NCBI GenBank assembly: GCA_029934695.1 | Contig: JAOZLU010000032.1 | Span: 10,697-22,152, forward strand | Reading direction: 5' to 3' | From: Desulfobacterales bacterium | Lineage (GTDB): Bacteria; Desulfobacterota; Desulfobacteria; Desulfobacterales; 4be13 | Length of the DNA stretch: 11,456 bases | Position numbers and translations under genes: made by a program | In this document: positions 1 to 5,444 of the stretch, piece by piece | Layout: the number at the start of each line of letters is the position of its first letter | Numbering within the stretch: the first letter of the stretch is position 1 | Notes under the pieces: generated by a model | The model's database searches: none | What the model was told of the DNA's origin: nothing | What the model saw: the letters and a program-made list of their open reading frames with translations, nothing else

Positions 1-3
1 AGC

Positions 4-28
4 CGGACGGGGTTTGTAACCCCGTCCG
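4..28. repeat. Perfect 11-bp hairpin, palindromic intergenic repeat or terminator
   Basis: Bases 4-14 pair perfectly with 18-28 around a 3-nt loop (GGACGGGGTT / AACCCCGTCC core). The hairpin is followed by a pyrimidine-rich but interrupted tail (ACCTTTCTTTAA), so it could end transcription of a gene lying left of the window. Short GGGGTT/AACCCC palindromes of this kind also occur as dispersed intergenic repeats in many genomes. The sequence does not separate these readings. Confidence 0.6.
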
Positions 29-50
29 TAACCTTTCTTTAATTGTGAAC

Positions 51-80
51 CGCAGATGAACGCAGATAAACGCAGATTTT
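51..80. repeat. Three-copy decamer tandem repeat (CGCAGATNNN)
   Basis: Three direct 10-bp units, CGCAGATGAA, CGCAGATAAA and CGCAGATTTT, follow each other without gaps after an ACC lead-in. This resembles the dispersed 'ACCGCAGATGAACGCAGAT' intergenic repeat known from several environmental bacterial lineages. No coding function is indicated. Confidence 0.7.
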
Positions 81-100
81 CCAGGCGGACGCTATGCCGA

Positions 101-237
101 TGCTAAGAATTTATTTGGCGTTTCATTTCAGCACTGCAAAATTGCAGGGATGCTTTGCAGGAAAAGGACTGTTCCTCTTCTTATACAGCATCCTTGTGCT
201 AAAATTTCGCCTGGCGGCTCATTTCAGCACTCCAAAA
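101..237. repeat. Two-copy imperfect direct repeat, about 41 bp, period 96
   Basis: Copy A (101-141) and copy B (197-237) share TGCTAA-AATTT, then TGGCG, then CATTTCAGCACT-CAAAA, with a few substitutions and single-base gaps. Copy A runs directly into CTGCAA-AA-TTGCAG, a small inverted repeat at about 134-147. The arrangement looks like remnants of a duplicated intergenic element and not a gene. Confidence 0.55.
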
Positions 238-439
238 AGCACTAATCCCTGTAGCAGCTTCAAATACTCTCTTTACCTTATTGACATCCTCCCAATTTTA
301 TGAGAGGTTGCATTTTTTTGAAGGTGGCACATACCAAAATGGTTTTGATGTCTGAAAAAAATTGTAAGAAACAAAAGTGCTTTGTGTATGCTGAGTTATG
401 TTGAATTATAAAATTGTTTTAAATTTGATAAAAAAATTC

Positions 440-468
440 TTGACTTGCTGTTCTGTCTAGGGTAGAAG
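440..468 (+). promoter_or_regulatory. Candidate sigma70-type promoter for the 491-904 gene
   Basis: TTGACT at 440-445 matches five of six bases of the -35 consensus. It lies 17 nt before TAGAAG at 463-468, which matches four of six bases of the -10 consensus. The upstream 60 bases are A/T-rich. Initiation near 475 would leave a leader of about 15 nt before ATG 491, or 30 nt before ATG 506. Inferred from sequence only; the weak -10 limits confidence. Confidence 0.4.
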
Positions 469-490
469 CACTCCTTAATATCGTATTTTA

Positions 491-904
491 ATGATAGTCA
501 AGCTCATGAAAAGAACCAGACACATTCTGAGTGTGATTCTTATATCCACACTTCTTTTGTCCGGTCTGCCTTTGTTCAGTCCTGAGGATGCAAGCAGGAA
601 TAACAGGGTGGATTTGGAAGACGCTGTGCTGTTGGTAAGGGACTTTGCCCGGACGGCTGAGGACCCGGCTGCGTTTACAGCAAGTGTGCAAAGGGTTGTT
701 TCCACTATGAATGTGGTGGCAGGTTTGAAGGCGGTTATCAGCCAGACAGATGACACAAAATTAAAGGCAGCATCGGTTTGCTCTGATTTTTGCCTTAATT
801 TTTTGTGTGATGTTTTAATTTCACAAGGTGATGGCTCCCAAATTCATGAAAAATCTTTTTTTTATGAATCCGTTGCAATTTTGCCTGCTCATCGTTATGG
901 CTGA
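491..904 (+). CDS. Small secreted protein with an EF-hand/dockerin-like loop
   Basis: A 137-residue frame whose N-terminus is a typical Sec signal: basic MKRTRH followed by a hydrophobic run to about residue 29. ATG 506 (residue 6) is an equally likely start, and neither ATG has a good Shine-Dalgarno. Residues 33-44 (DASRNNRVDLED) fit a calcium-binding loop, with D, S, N, D and D at positions 1, 3, 5, 9 and 12. The following helix (AVLLVRDFA) resembles a dockerin half. A second helix-like stretch (VVSTMNVVAGLK, about 68-79) recalls the end of dockerin-like tails such as 'ALQVVAGL'. After about residue 90 the sequence loses any domain character and overlaps a DNA inverted repeat (753-809), so the frame may be the stub of a once larger protein. 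It is the first gene of a set of secreted proteins carrying related calcium-loop motifs. The exact function is not recognisable. Confidence 0.5.
   Translation: MIVKLMKRTRHILSVILISTLLLSGLPLFSPEDASRNNRVDLEDAVLLVRDFARTAEDPAAFTASVQRVVSTMNVVAGLKAVISQTDDTKLKAASVCSDFCLNFLCDVLISQGDGSQIHEKSFFYESVAILPAHRYG
753..809. repeat. Imperfect inverted repeat inside the 3' part of the 491-904 frame
   Basis: ACACAAAATTAAAGGCA (753-769) faces TGCCTTAATTTTTTGTGTG (791-809). The arms form an A/T-rich stem of about 16-17 pairs with small bulges and a loop of about 21 nt. The T-run lies within the right arm, not after the stem, so it is not a textbook terminator. It could mark the original 3' end of the gene or an inserted palindromic element that the reading frame passes through. 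Confidence 0.45.
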
Positions 905-926
905 CAGTATATAAAATTTTGCGTTC

Positions 927-970
927 AGGAGGTGATGAAAGAAACTGAAAGATTTAGGTTAAAATTATGA
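927..970 (+). promoter_or_regulatory. Perfect 10-nt Shine-Dalgarno match with a possible 11-codon leader ORF
   Basis: AGGAGGTGAT at 927-936 is a full complement of the usual 16S rRNA 3' tail, yet it lies 51 nt before the best start of the next gene (988). The first ATG after it (935-937) opens an 11-codon frame, MKETERFRLKL, ending with TGA at 968-970. This stop overlaps ATG 967, an in-frame upstream start of the next gene, in an ATGA arrangement. The spacing from AGGAGG to ATG 935 is only 2 nt, poor for initiation, so it may be a standby ribosome site and not a translated leader. The match is directly seen; a regulatory role is inference. Confidence 0.3.
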
Positions 971-987
971 ATGAAAGGAGTTTTAAA

Positions 988-1746
988 ATGAAAACAAACA
1001 GAATGATTGCAGTGGCCATCTTTGTAATGATGGCATTTACGGCTTCTATGGCCTTTGCCGCTTCGGTGAGCTTGGAGGTTGTGGATAATGAAGATGGAAC
1101 AGCAAGTATCGTCGCAACGGGTACCGGAAGCGTCGCAGGGGCTGCGTTCACAGTTAAATCGGATGTGGCGGTGACGGTTACCAGTGATTTTTTTGATACA
1201 TTTGCCGCACAGAAATTCACAACCGACGACGGATTGGACGCTGAGGGCAAGGTTGAAGGATTTGACAAGGCGCTTGTTACAAATGATATTACCGGCGGCG
1301 TGATGGTCGCTGCTGCGAACGCTACAGCCAAAGATATTTCTGCTGGTGTCACCCTGTTTACCTTGACTGCGGCATCAGACGCCACTATCACGATTGAGGC
1401 GACCAACCTGAATAACACGGACGCAGGTTACGATGCAGACGGCGAGGATATTGACCTTTTGATCGGAGCCGATGATGGCACATATCCGGTGATGCTAGCC
1501 GCTTCGGATGTGAAAACGAATGTTACTGCGGGGACGCTTACAGCCCTTGTAGAGATACCGGGTGCCGTTACAGAGGGAGATGACACTGTTGACGTTAATG
1601 ATGTTCTCCTTGTTCTTGACTTCATGTTTGGTGTTGAGGCAGCAACTGACGCTCAAAGCAGCGCAGCGGATGTGGCCGAGCCTTATGGGACCATTGACGT
1701 TAATGATGTTCTGGGTATTATCAATATCATATTTGGTGGAAAGTAG
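988..1746 (+). CDS. Secreted cohesin-like protein with a degenerate C-terminal dockerin-like pair
   Basis: 252 residues from ATG 988, chosen because AAAGGAG (974-980) sits 7 nt upstream and MKTNRM opens a clean Sec signal ending in AFA/AS at about residue 24; an in-frame ATG at 967 would add seven residues. The mature N-terminal domain (about 25-185) is beta-rich and poor in Cys, with alternating strands (GAAFTVKSDVAVTVTSDFF; ...GVTLFTLTAASDATITIEA), which fits a cohesin-like sandwich, though I assign this fold by pattern only. Residues 196-252 hold two dockerin-like halves, DDTVDVNDVLLVLDFMFG and YGTIDVNDVLGIINIIFGG. Both keep the D-V-N-D and helix positions but have lost some calcium ligands: the first loop lacks Asp at position 1 and the second carries an extra residue. 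The protein ends on the second half with no anchor. It probably acts outside the cytoplasm in calcium-dependent protein assembly. No enzymatic motif is seen. Confidence 0.85.
   Translation: MKTNRMIAVAIFVMMAFTASMAFAASVSLEVVDNEDGTASIVATGTGSVAGAAFTVKSDVAVTVTSDFFDTFAAQKFTTDDGLDAEGKVEGFDKALVTNDITGGVMVAAANATAKDISAGVTLFTLTAASDATITIEATNLNNTDAGYDADGEDIDLLIGADDGTYPVMLAASDVKTNVTAGTLTALVEIPGAVTEGDDTVDVNDVLLVLDFMFGVEAATDAQSSAADVAEPYGTIDVNDVLGIINIIFGGK
1589..1712 (+). repeat. 19-nt identical repeat in the two dockerin-like halves
   Basis: TTGACGTTAATGATGTTCT occurs identically at 1589-1607 and 1694-1712, 105 nt (35 codons) apart and in frame. It encodes the shared VDVNDVL / IDVNDVL cores. Identity at the DNA level, including third positions, across otherwise different flanks points to a recent duplication, gene conversion or strong local constraint. 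Confidence 0.8.
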
Positions 1747-2047
1747 TATCATTAAGTTCCATGGACTTCCTTATTATGTATGATTAATTAAATGAGCTTC
1801 TCATTTTTATCTGAAAGAGCTAACTTGCTTAAAGGAATTTTCCAATTGTTTTAACCGAAAATAGAGCAGGAAGTTCGATGCGATGTGCGTACCTTTTCCC
1901 TAAAATTAGTGAAAAAGGCTACCCAGATTAAGATAATGAAGGCAGGCAGTTATGATGAGGCTTGTGAAAATTTTGATCTGGACATACATTTTAAGGATGT
2001 CCATGTTGATTTTATTGAGGCTAATTTTTATTTAATTTAGAGGTGAA
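1747..2047. other. Intergenic region with a short operator-like palindrome
   Basis: About 300 bases with no gene. Just after the stop there is a weak palindrome (AAGTTCCATGGACTT) without a T-run, so no good terminator. TGGACAT (1979-1985) faces ATGTCCA (1997-2003) as a perfect 7-bp inverted repeat with an 11-nt spacer, about 45 nt before the next start; it could be a protein-binding site or a small hairpin. TTGATT at 2006-2011 and TTTAAT at 2031-2036 resemble promoter hexamers but are 19 nt apart. I do not call a promoter. Confidence 0.5.
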
Positions 2048-2050
2048 ATG

Positions 2051-4369
2051 ATGAGAAAGAATTATTGGTTAAGTTTGGCGACGGTCCTGATTTTTCTGAC
2101 GGTCGGAGCTACATCTGCACTGGCACTTGATCTTACAATTGATGGCGTAACGGTTGGGGCTGGAGCAACGGTTAGTGTAAATATTACTTTCAGTGAGGAA
2201 ACATCTTTCACTGGCGGTCAGTTTACTGTCGGGTTTGATGAAAATGTACTCACATTTGTGAAGGGGACGGCACCTTCTACACATGCACTCAGTAGGATAG
2301 CAATGCCTACAGGAAGTGCAAATGAAGTTTTGGCTGTTCTGGCTTCAATGGCTGGTGCCGCAGTCCCTCCAGATAATATAGTTGCAACATTGGAGTTCAC
2401 TGTAGCAGACGACGCTGATGGAACTACAGCCATTACTTTTACAGATACTTCTTCTGGATTTGACAATGGCAGCCTTACTATTGACAGCTATGTTTCTGGA
2501 GGGGTTACTATCGCATCTAATCCTACCATTTCGGCTGTAGTAGGCCAGAACGGTATCATGACTGTTGACGGTGCGGATGCCACTGGTTTGAAGACATTCA
2601 ATGAAAGTGACACCCCGGTATATACTGTGACACCTAATGATGGCTACCGGGTTGCCACATTCAAGGTTGACACTGTTGATGCCACACTGACAGACGGAAC
2701 CACCTACACATTTGCTGCCCTTCTGATGGGAGACAACAAAACCATAGAGGTGACCTTTGAGGTGATCCCGTTGCCCACAGTAACCGCAACATTTGGGGCG
2801 GGCGGTACCATCGCCGACGATGGCACAGGTGCAGCAACGGGAACGGAAGGCCAGAAGCAGTATGCGATCGGGGCCGCCCCTGTTTATACAGTAAGCCCTG
2901 AGCAGGACTACAAGGTTGCCACATTTACCGTTGGCGGCACCGATGCCATGGCGAGCTTGGTGGATAACACCTATACTTTTGCCGCTCTTACTGAAGGAGC
3001 CGCTGGAACCATCAATGCGACCTTTGTCGCTATCGTTTATCCCACGGTCACCGCCACAGTGGGTGAGAACGGTGAACTGACTGTGGAAGGTGCAGACGCT
3101 ACTGGAGAAAAAACTTATGAGATCGGAGACACTCCGATATATACGGTGGTGCCTGCCACAGGTTACAAAGTGGATACGTTCACAGTGAACGGAGAGGTTG
3201 CCACATTGATGGCAGATAACACCTATACCTTCGCTGAACTGATTGAGGCAGACACCCATACAGTCGGAGTCACCTTCGTGGCCGTTGTTTATCCCACGAT
3301 CACCGGTACAGTGGGTGAGAACGGAACCCTGACGGTAAATGATGAAGATGCCTCTGGTGAAAAGACCTACGGACTCGAAGAAGTGCCTATATATAAGGTT
3401 ACACCCGACACAGGTTATAAAGTGGGTACGTTCACAGTGAACGGAGCCGCAACCGACTTGGCAGATGACAACACTTATACCTTTGAAGCTTTGATTGAGA
3501 ATGGCGTTCATACAGTTGGAGTCACTTTTGTATCAATTGCTTTCCCCACGGTTACAGCTACAGTGGGTGCAAACGGATCCGTGACAGTGGACGGCGCAGA
3601 TGCCTCCGGCGAAAAGACTTATGCAGTTGATCAGACAGTGGTTTATACAGTGGCACCTGATGCCGATTATGAAGTTGACACGTTCACGGTGGATGATGTC
3701 GTCCAAACGGCGGGCATCACTTCTTACACCTTCACCGCAATGGCTGAAGGTGAAACCCATACCATTGATGTCGCCTTCAAGTTGTCGAACCAGAACTCTC
3801 CTGTAGCCACAAGCACCGATTTGACTGCCATAGCAGGAGAAGTGACAACTGGCACTCTCGTTGCCACCGATGCTGACGAAGATGCTCTCACTTACACCAT
3901 CACTCAGCAGCCCGAGAAAGGTCAGGTAACACTCGTTGGCGCAACCTACACCTACACTGCCAACGACACTACCGAGCCAACTACTGACACCTTTTTCTTC
4001 ACAGTGGATGACGGCAAGGGTGGAACCGATGAAGGCACGATAACAGTGAACATCGTTCCGGCAGGTGAGTACAGTGGCGCAGACATGGACAGGAATTACT
4101 ATATCAGCCTGTCTGAACTGCTCAGTGTTCAGCAGCTTTACACAAGCGGTGCCTATCACTGCGATCCTGACGAAGTTAATGACGACGGATATGGTACTGG
4201 AGATGGCGATCAGACTTGTACGGCGCATACTTCGGACTACAATCCTCAGGATTGGGAAATCAGTCTGAGCGAATTCCTGCGAACAGTACAGTTCTACAAC
4301 CTCCTTGGCTACCATGTGGCTCCTGAGGGAGTTGACTCAGAGGATGGTTTTGTAGCAGGACCGGAATAA
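2051..4369 (+). CDS. Secreted cohesin-InlB-repeat-cadherin-like protein with an EF-hand tail
   Basis: 772 residues from ATG 2051. The tandem ATG at 2048 is possible, but GAGG at 2040-2043 is better spaced (7 nt) for 2051. A Sec signal ends near residue 25 (SALA/LD). Residues about 26-155 look like a cohesin domain (LTIDGVTVGAGATVSVNITF; GGQFTVGFDENVLTF; ...VATLEFTVAD). Five divergent InlB/Flg_new_2-type repeats follow at 157-240, 241-329, 330-413, 414-497 and 498-579. Each has the pattern P-VTATVG-NG--TV, GEKTY, PIYTV-P--GYKV-TFTVNG, NTYTF-AL, HT--VTFV. Residues 580-671 form a cadherin/Ig-like domain (ATDADEDALTYTI, FFFTVDDGKGGTDEG). The tail has a canonical EF-hand loop, DMDRNYYISLSE (678-689), and a second 13-residue loop, DYNPQDWEISLSE (729-741). 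It ends without a membrane anchor or sortase signal. A role as a calcium-stabilised surface or matrix protein is inferred from this architecture and from the neighbours. Confidence 0.9.
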   Translation: MRKNYWLSLATVLIFLTVGATSALALDLTIDGVTVGAGATVSVNITFSEETSFTGGQFTVGFDENVLTFVKGTAPSTHALSRIAMPTGSANEVLAVLASMAGAAVPPDNIVATLEFTVADDADGTTAITFTDTSSGFDNGSLTIDSYVSGGVTIASNPTISAVVGQNGIMTVDGADATGLKTFNESDTPVYTVTPNDGYRVATFKVDTVDATLTDGTTYTFAALLMGDNKTIEVTFEVIPLPTVTATFGAGGTIADDGTGAATGTEGQKQYAIGAAPVYTVSPEQDYKVATFTVGGTDAMASLVDNTYTFAALTEGAAGTINATFVAIVYPTVTATVGENGELTVEGADATGEKTYEIGDTPIYTVVPATGYKVDTFTVNGEVATLMADNTYTFAELIEADTHTVGVTFVAVVYPTITGTVGENGTLTVNDEDASGEKTYGLEEVPIYKVTPDTGYKVGTFTVNGAATDLADDNTYTFEALIENGVHTVGVTFVSIAFPTVTATVGANGSVTVDGADASGEKTYAVDQTVVYTVAPDADYEVDTFTVDDVVQTAGITSYTFTAMAEGETHTIDVAFKLSNQNSPVATSTDLTAIAGEVTTGTLVATDADEDALTYTITQQPEKGQVTLVGATYTYTANDTTEPTTDTFFFTVDDGKGGTDEGTITVNIVPAGEYSGADMDRNYYISLSELLSVQQLYTSGAYHCDPDEVNDDGYGTGDGDQTCTAHTSDYNPQDWEISLSEFLRTVQFYNLLGYHVAPEGVDSEDGFVAGPE
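2519..3787 (+). repeat. Five tandem InlB-like (Flg_new_2-type) protein repeats
   Basis: Units begin at 2519, 2771, 3038, 3290 and 3542, spaced 246-267 bases. Units 3 to 5 are the most alike even in DNA (for example ACAGTGGGTGAGAACGG at 3057 and 3309). Units 1 and 2 are more diverged, and unit 2 has about five extra residues. This gradient suggests that the last three units arose by the most recent duplications. Confidence 0.85.
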
Positions 4370-4375
4370 CAATAA

Positions 4376-4446
4376 AGATTTTAAGGGTAAAGGATAAAGG
4401 TTTAAGGGTAAAAGCCCTTAAACCTAAAACCTAAAACTAAAAATCT
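4376..4446. repeat. Palindromic intergenic element between two secreted-protein genes
   Basis: AGGTTTAAGGG (4398-4408) pairs perfectly over 11 bp with CCCTTAAACCT (4415-4425) around a 6-nt loop. Outside it, AGATTTT (4376-4382) pairs with AAAATCT (4440-4446), and the left arm contains a direct repeat TTAAGGGTAAA (4381 and 4402). There is no T-run after the stem on the + strand, so it is not an intrinsic terminator there. It may stabilise mRNA ends or partly attenuate read-through into the gene at 4470. It may equally be a dispersed palindromic repeat. Confidence 0.7.
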
Positions 4447-4469
4447 TAAAGAAGTAAGGAGAAACAATT

Positions 4470-4853
4470 ATGATTAAAAAACTTTTGTCTGGCGTAAGTA
4501 TTTTTGCACTGGCCATGGTGCTCGCATCATCAGCCTTTGCAGGGGACACCCTTACAGCAACACAGACAGTTGACAACGGAGTGGCAACAGTCACCATCAA
4601 CTATACAGGCGATCTGACCGCTCTCGGAATTCAGGTGTCTCTCGCGGACGGCATGACCTTGGCATCTGTTGACGCTGCCAATGCTCCTGACATCAAACCC
4701 AAAGCAGGTGCCACAGGCAATCTTGATTTTGCGTATGTCACACCGCCTGCCAGCCCGGTGACATTCTCATACACAGTTGCCGGTGCAGGTGCGGCAAGTG
4801 CTCAGGTGCTTTACCGCCGCCTCGGAGATGAGATTGTTGTACCAGTAAATTAA
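4470..4853 (+). CDS. Small secreted protein: single copy of the giant protein's N-terminal module
   Basis: 127 residues. TAAGGAG (4455-4461) lies 8 nt before ATG. Residues 1-24 are a Sec signal (MIKKLL, hydrophobic core, cleavage after AFA before GDT). The rest is one beta-sandwich-like module, LTATQTV, VTINYTGDLTALGIQVSL, ANAPDIKP, GNLDFAYV, PASPVTFSYTV, AQVLYRRLGDEIV. It matches module for module the five N-terminal repeats of the giant protein starting at 5445 (LEVTHTV, ITYTGDLSSVGFEVTLPSGW, PDSPVQFTYTV, KYRRLEGEIV). It is shorter: it lacks the GW and the terminal PDPL found in most giant copies, and its ALGIQVSL is closest to copies 3 and 5. I do not know a named family with confidence. 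Its role could be a subunit, a chain starter or cap, or the ancestral single-module gene. It lies 100 bp after the 2051-4369 gene in the same direction and may be co-transcribed. Confidence 0.88.
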   Translation: MIKKLLSGVSIFALAMVLASSAFAGDTLTATQTVDNGVATVTINYTGDLTALGIQVSLADGMTLASVDAANAPDIKPKAGATGNLDFAYVTPPASPVTFSYTVAGAGAASAQVLYRRLGDEIVVPVN

Positions 4854-4855
4854 TT

Positions 4856-4985
4856 CTTAATTTAACGCTATGTGTAACTTTTTTTAACCACAGAGGACAC
4901 AGGGTACTCACAAAGAACACAAAACTGTCTCCGTGCGCTCCATGCCTTCTCTGTCGTTAAAAGTTGCACATCGCGTTAATTTAAG
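4856..4985. repeat. 130-bp element with 39-42-bp imperfect inverted termini
   Basis: The left arm (4856-4897) and the reverse complement of the right arm (4947-4985) agree at 34 of 39 aligned bases with one 3-nt gap: CTTAA-TTAACGC-ATGTG-AACTTTT-AAC-ACAGAG. The interior includes CCACAGAGGACACAG and a partly complementary CTGTCTCCGTG. It starts 3 bp after the stop codon at 4853, and both ends carry TTAA. No target-site duplication is evident. It resembles the widespread ACCACAGAGGACAC intergenic palindromic repeat or a small MITE-like element, and it codes for nothing. Confidence 0.7.
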
Positions 4986-5025
4986 ACTTCCTAAGTTCTG
5001 CTGAACTTGGGAGGTCTGTTTTTTT
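4984..5025 (+). terminator. Strong intrinsic terminator
   Basis: Bases 4984-4998 pair with 5003-5017 in an uninterrupted 15-bp stem (two G-U pairs in RNA) with a TGCT tetraloop, followed after one G by seven T (5019-5025). This is a textbook Rho-independent terminator for transcripts coming from the 4470-4853 gene. It sits at the right edge of the inverted-repeat element and separates the upstream secreted-protein genes from the giant gene, which therefore needs its own promoter. Confidence 0.92.
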
Positions 5026-5037
5026 ATTAGGGATTTC

Positions 5038-5444
5038 CCAAAAAATAAAATACCACCGGATATTTGAACCAGACATTTGAAAATGGTGGGTTTCGCTTCG
5101 CTACACCCACCCTACATTTTTTTGAACCGGTTTTTGAACCGGATATATTATTTGTTCGGAGTTCCCTTACAAAGTGGTTGCTGTCAGAATCTGTGCTATA
5201 TTTTGATGCGGTCAAAGCGTTATTGTACATACCATGGATGTCTGTAAAAAAAAGAATAGCCGTTCACTCTTTTTCGATTCCTCGGATTTTTAATCAATTT
5301 TATATGGGCTTCCCCCCAAGGGATATGCACATTTGACTGGGGAAAAGGGAATCGCTTCCTCATTGATAATAATGAAGGAAGGAGTGAGCGGTTTTGTTTG
5401 TAACTGTTGTCTATAACTATAACAATTTAAGGAGAAAGTTTATC
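5038..5444. other. Gene-free leader region before the giant gene
   Basis: About 400 bases. An open frame at 5064-5336 has no ribosome binding site and crosses a hairpin repeat, so I reject it. Visible elements: TTTGAACC repeated near 5063, 5121 and 5132; the hairpin repeat at 5085-5111; a possible promoter TTGAAC (5122-5127) with TATATT (5144-5149) at 16-nt spacing; GCCGTTCACTC (5259-5269), complementary to GAGTGAGCGG (5382-5391) with one G-U pair; and CTTCCTCAT (5355-5363) facing ATGAAGGAAG (5372-5381). If the promoter is real, the mRNA has a structured 5' leader of close to 300 nt. No known riboswitch is recognised. Confidence 0.45.
5085..5111. repeat. GGTGGGT...ACCCACC hairpin repeat
   Basis: GGTGGGT (5085-5091) pairs with ACCCACC (5105-5111) around a 13-nt TTCGCTTCGCTAC-type loop and is followed by CTACATTTTTTT. 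It matches the general form of a dispersed intergenic palindrome, 'GGTGGGTT..CTACACCCACCCTACA', seen in many proteobacterial and cyanobacterial genomes. The T-run after the stem (5117-5123) could give some terminator activity. Confidence 0.6.

Larger units (their letters stand above)
1..439. other. Gene-free, repeat-rich upstream region
   Basis: I see no convincing gene here. The only open frame of note (94-303, +) has no ribosome binding site and no domain pattern, and it runs through repeated sequence, so I treat it as chance. The stretch holds a perfect hairpin at 4-28, a decamer tandem repeat at 51-80, a two-copy imperfect direct repeat at 101-141 and 197-237, and an AT-rich segment from about 340 leading into the candidate promoter at 440. 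The gene upstream of the window is not visible. Confidence 0.6.

Noticed and set aside
94..303. 69-codon + strand frame in the upstream region
   Set aside because: No ribosome binding site, no domain-like pattern, and it runs through both copies of a DNA direct repeat.
954..1418. 154-codon minus strand frame, Ala/Val/Thr-rich
   Set aside because: Antisense of the 988-1746 gene; its composition is explained by the biased codons of that gene.
2345..3511. 388-codon open frame on the minus strand
   Set aside because: It lies wholly within the well-supported 2051-4369 gene and reads as its antisense: Cys/His/Gly-rich repeats mirroring the InlB-like units, no ribosome binding site or signal. The same applies to 3533-4315 (minus).
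4856..4985. Insertion sequence
   Set aside because: No transposase frame and no target duplication; only a small non-autonomous or palindromic element can be supported.
5085..5111. Hairpin plus T-run as a second main terminator
   Set aside because: The stem is only 7 bp with a 13-nt loop, and a much stronger terminator lies just upstream at 4984-5025; kept as a repeat.
5064..5336. 90-codon + strand frame before the giant gene
   Set aside because: Crosses the GGTGGGT/ACCCACC hairpin repeat and TTTGAACC repeats, has no ribosome binding site, and shows no signal peptide unlike all neighbours.
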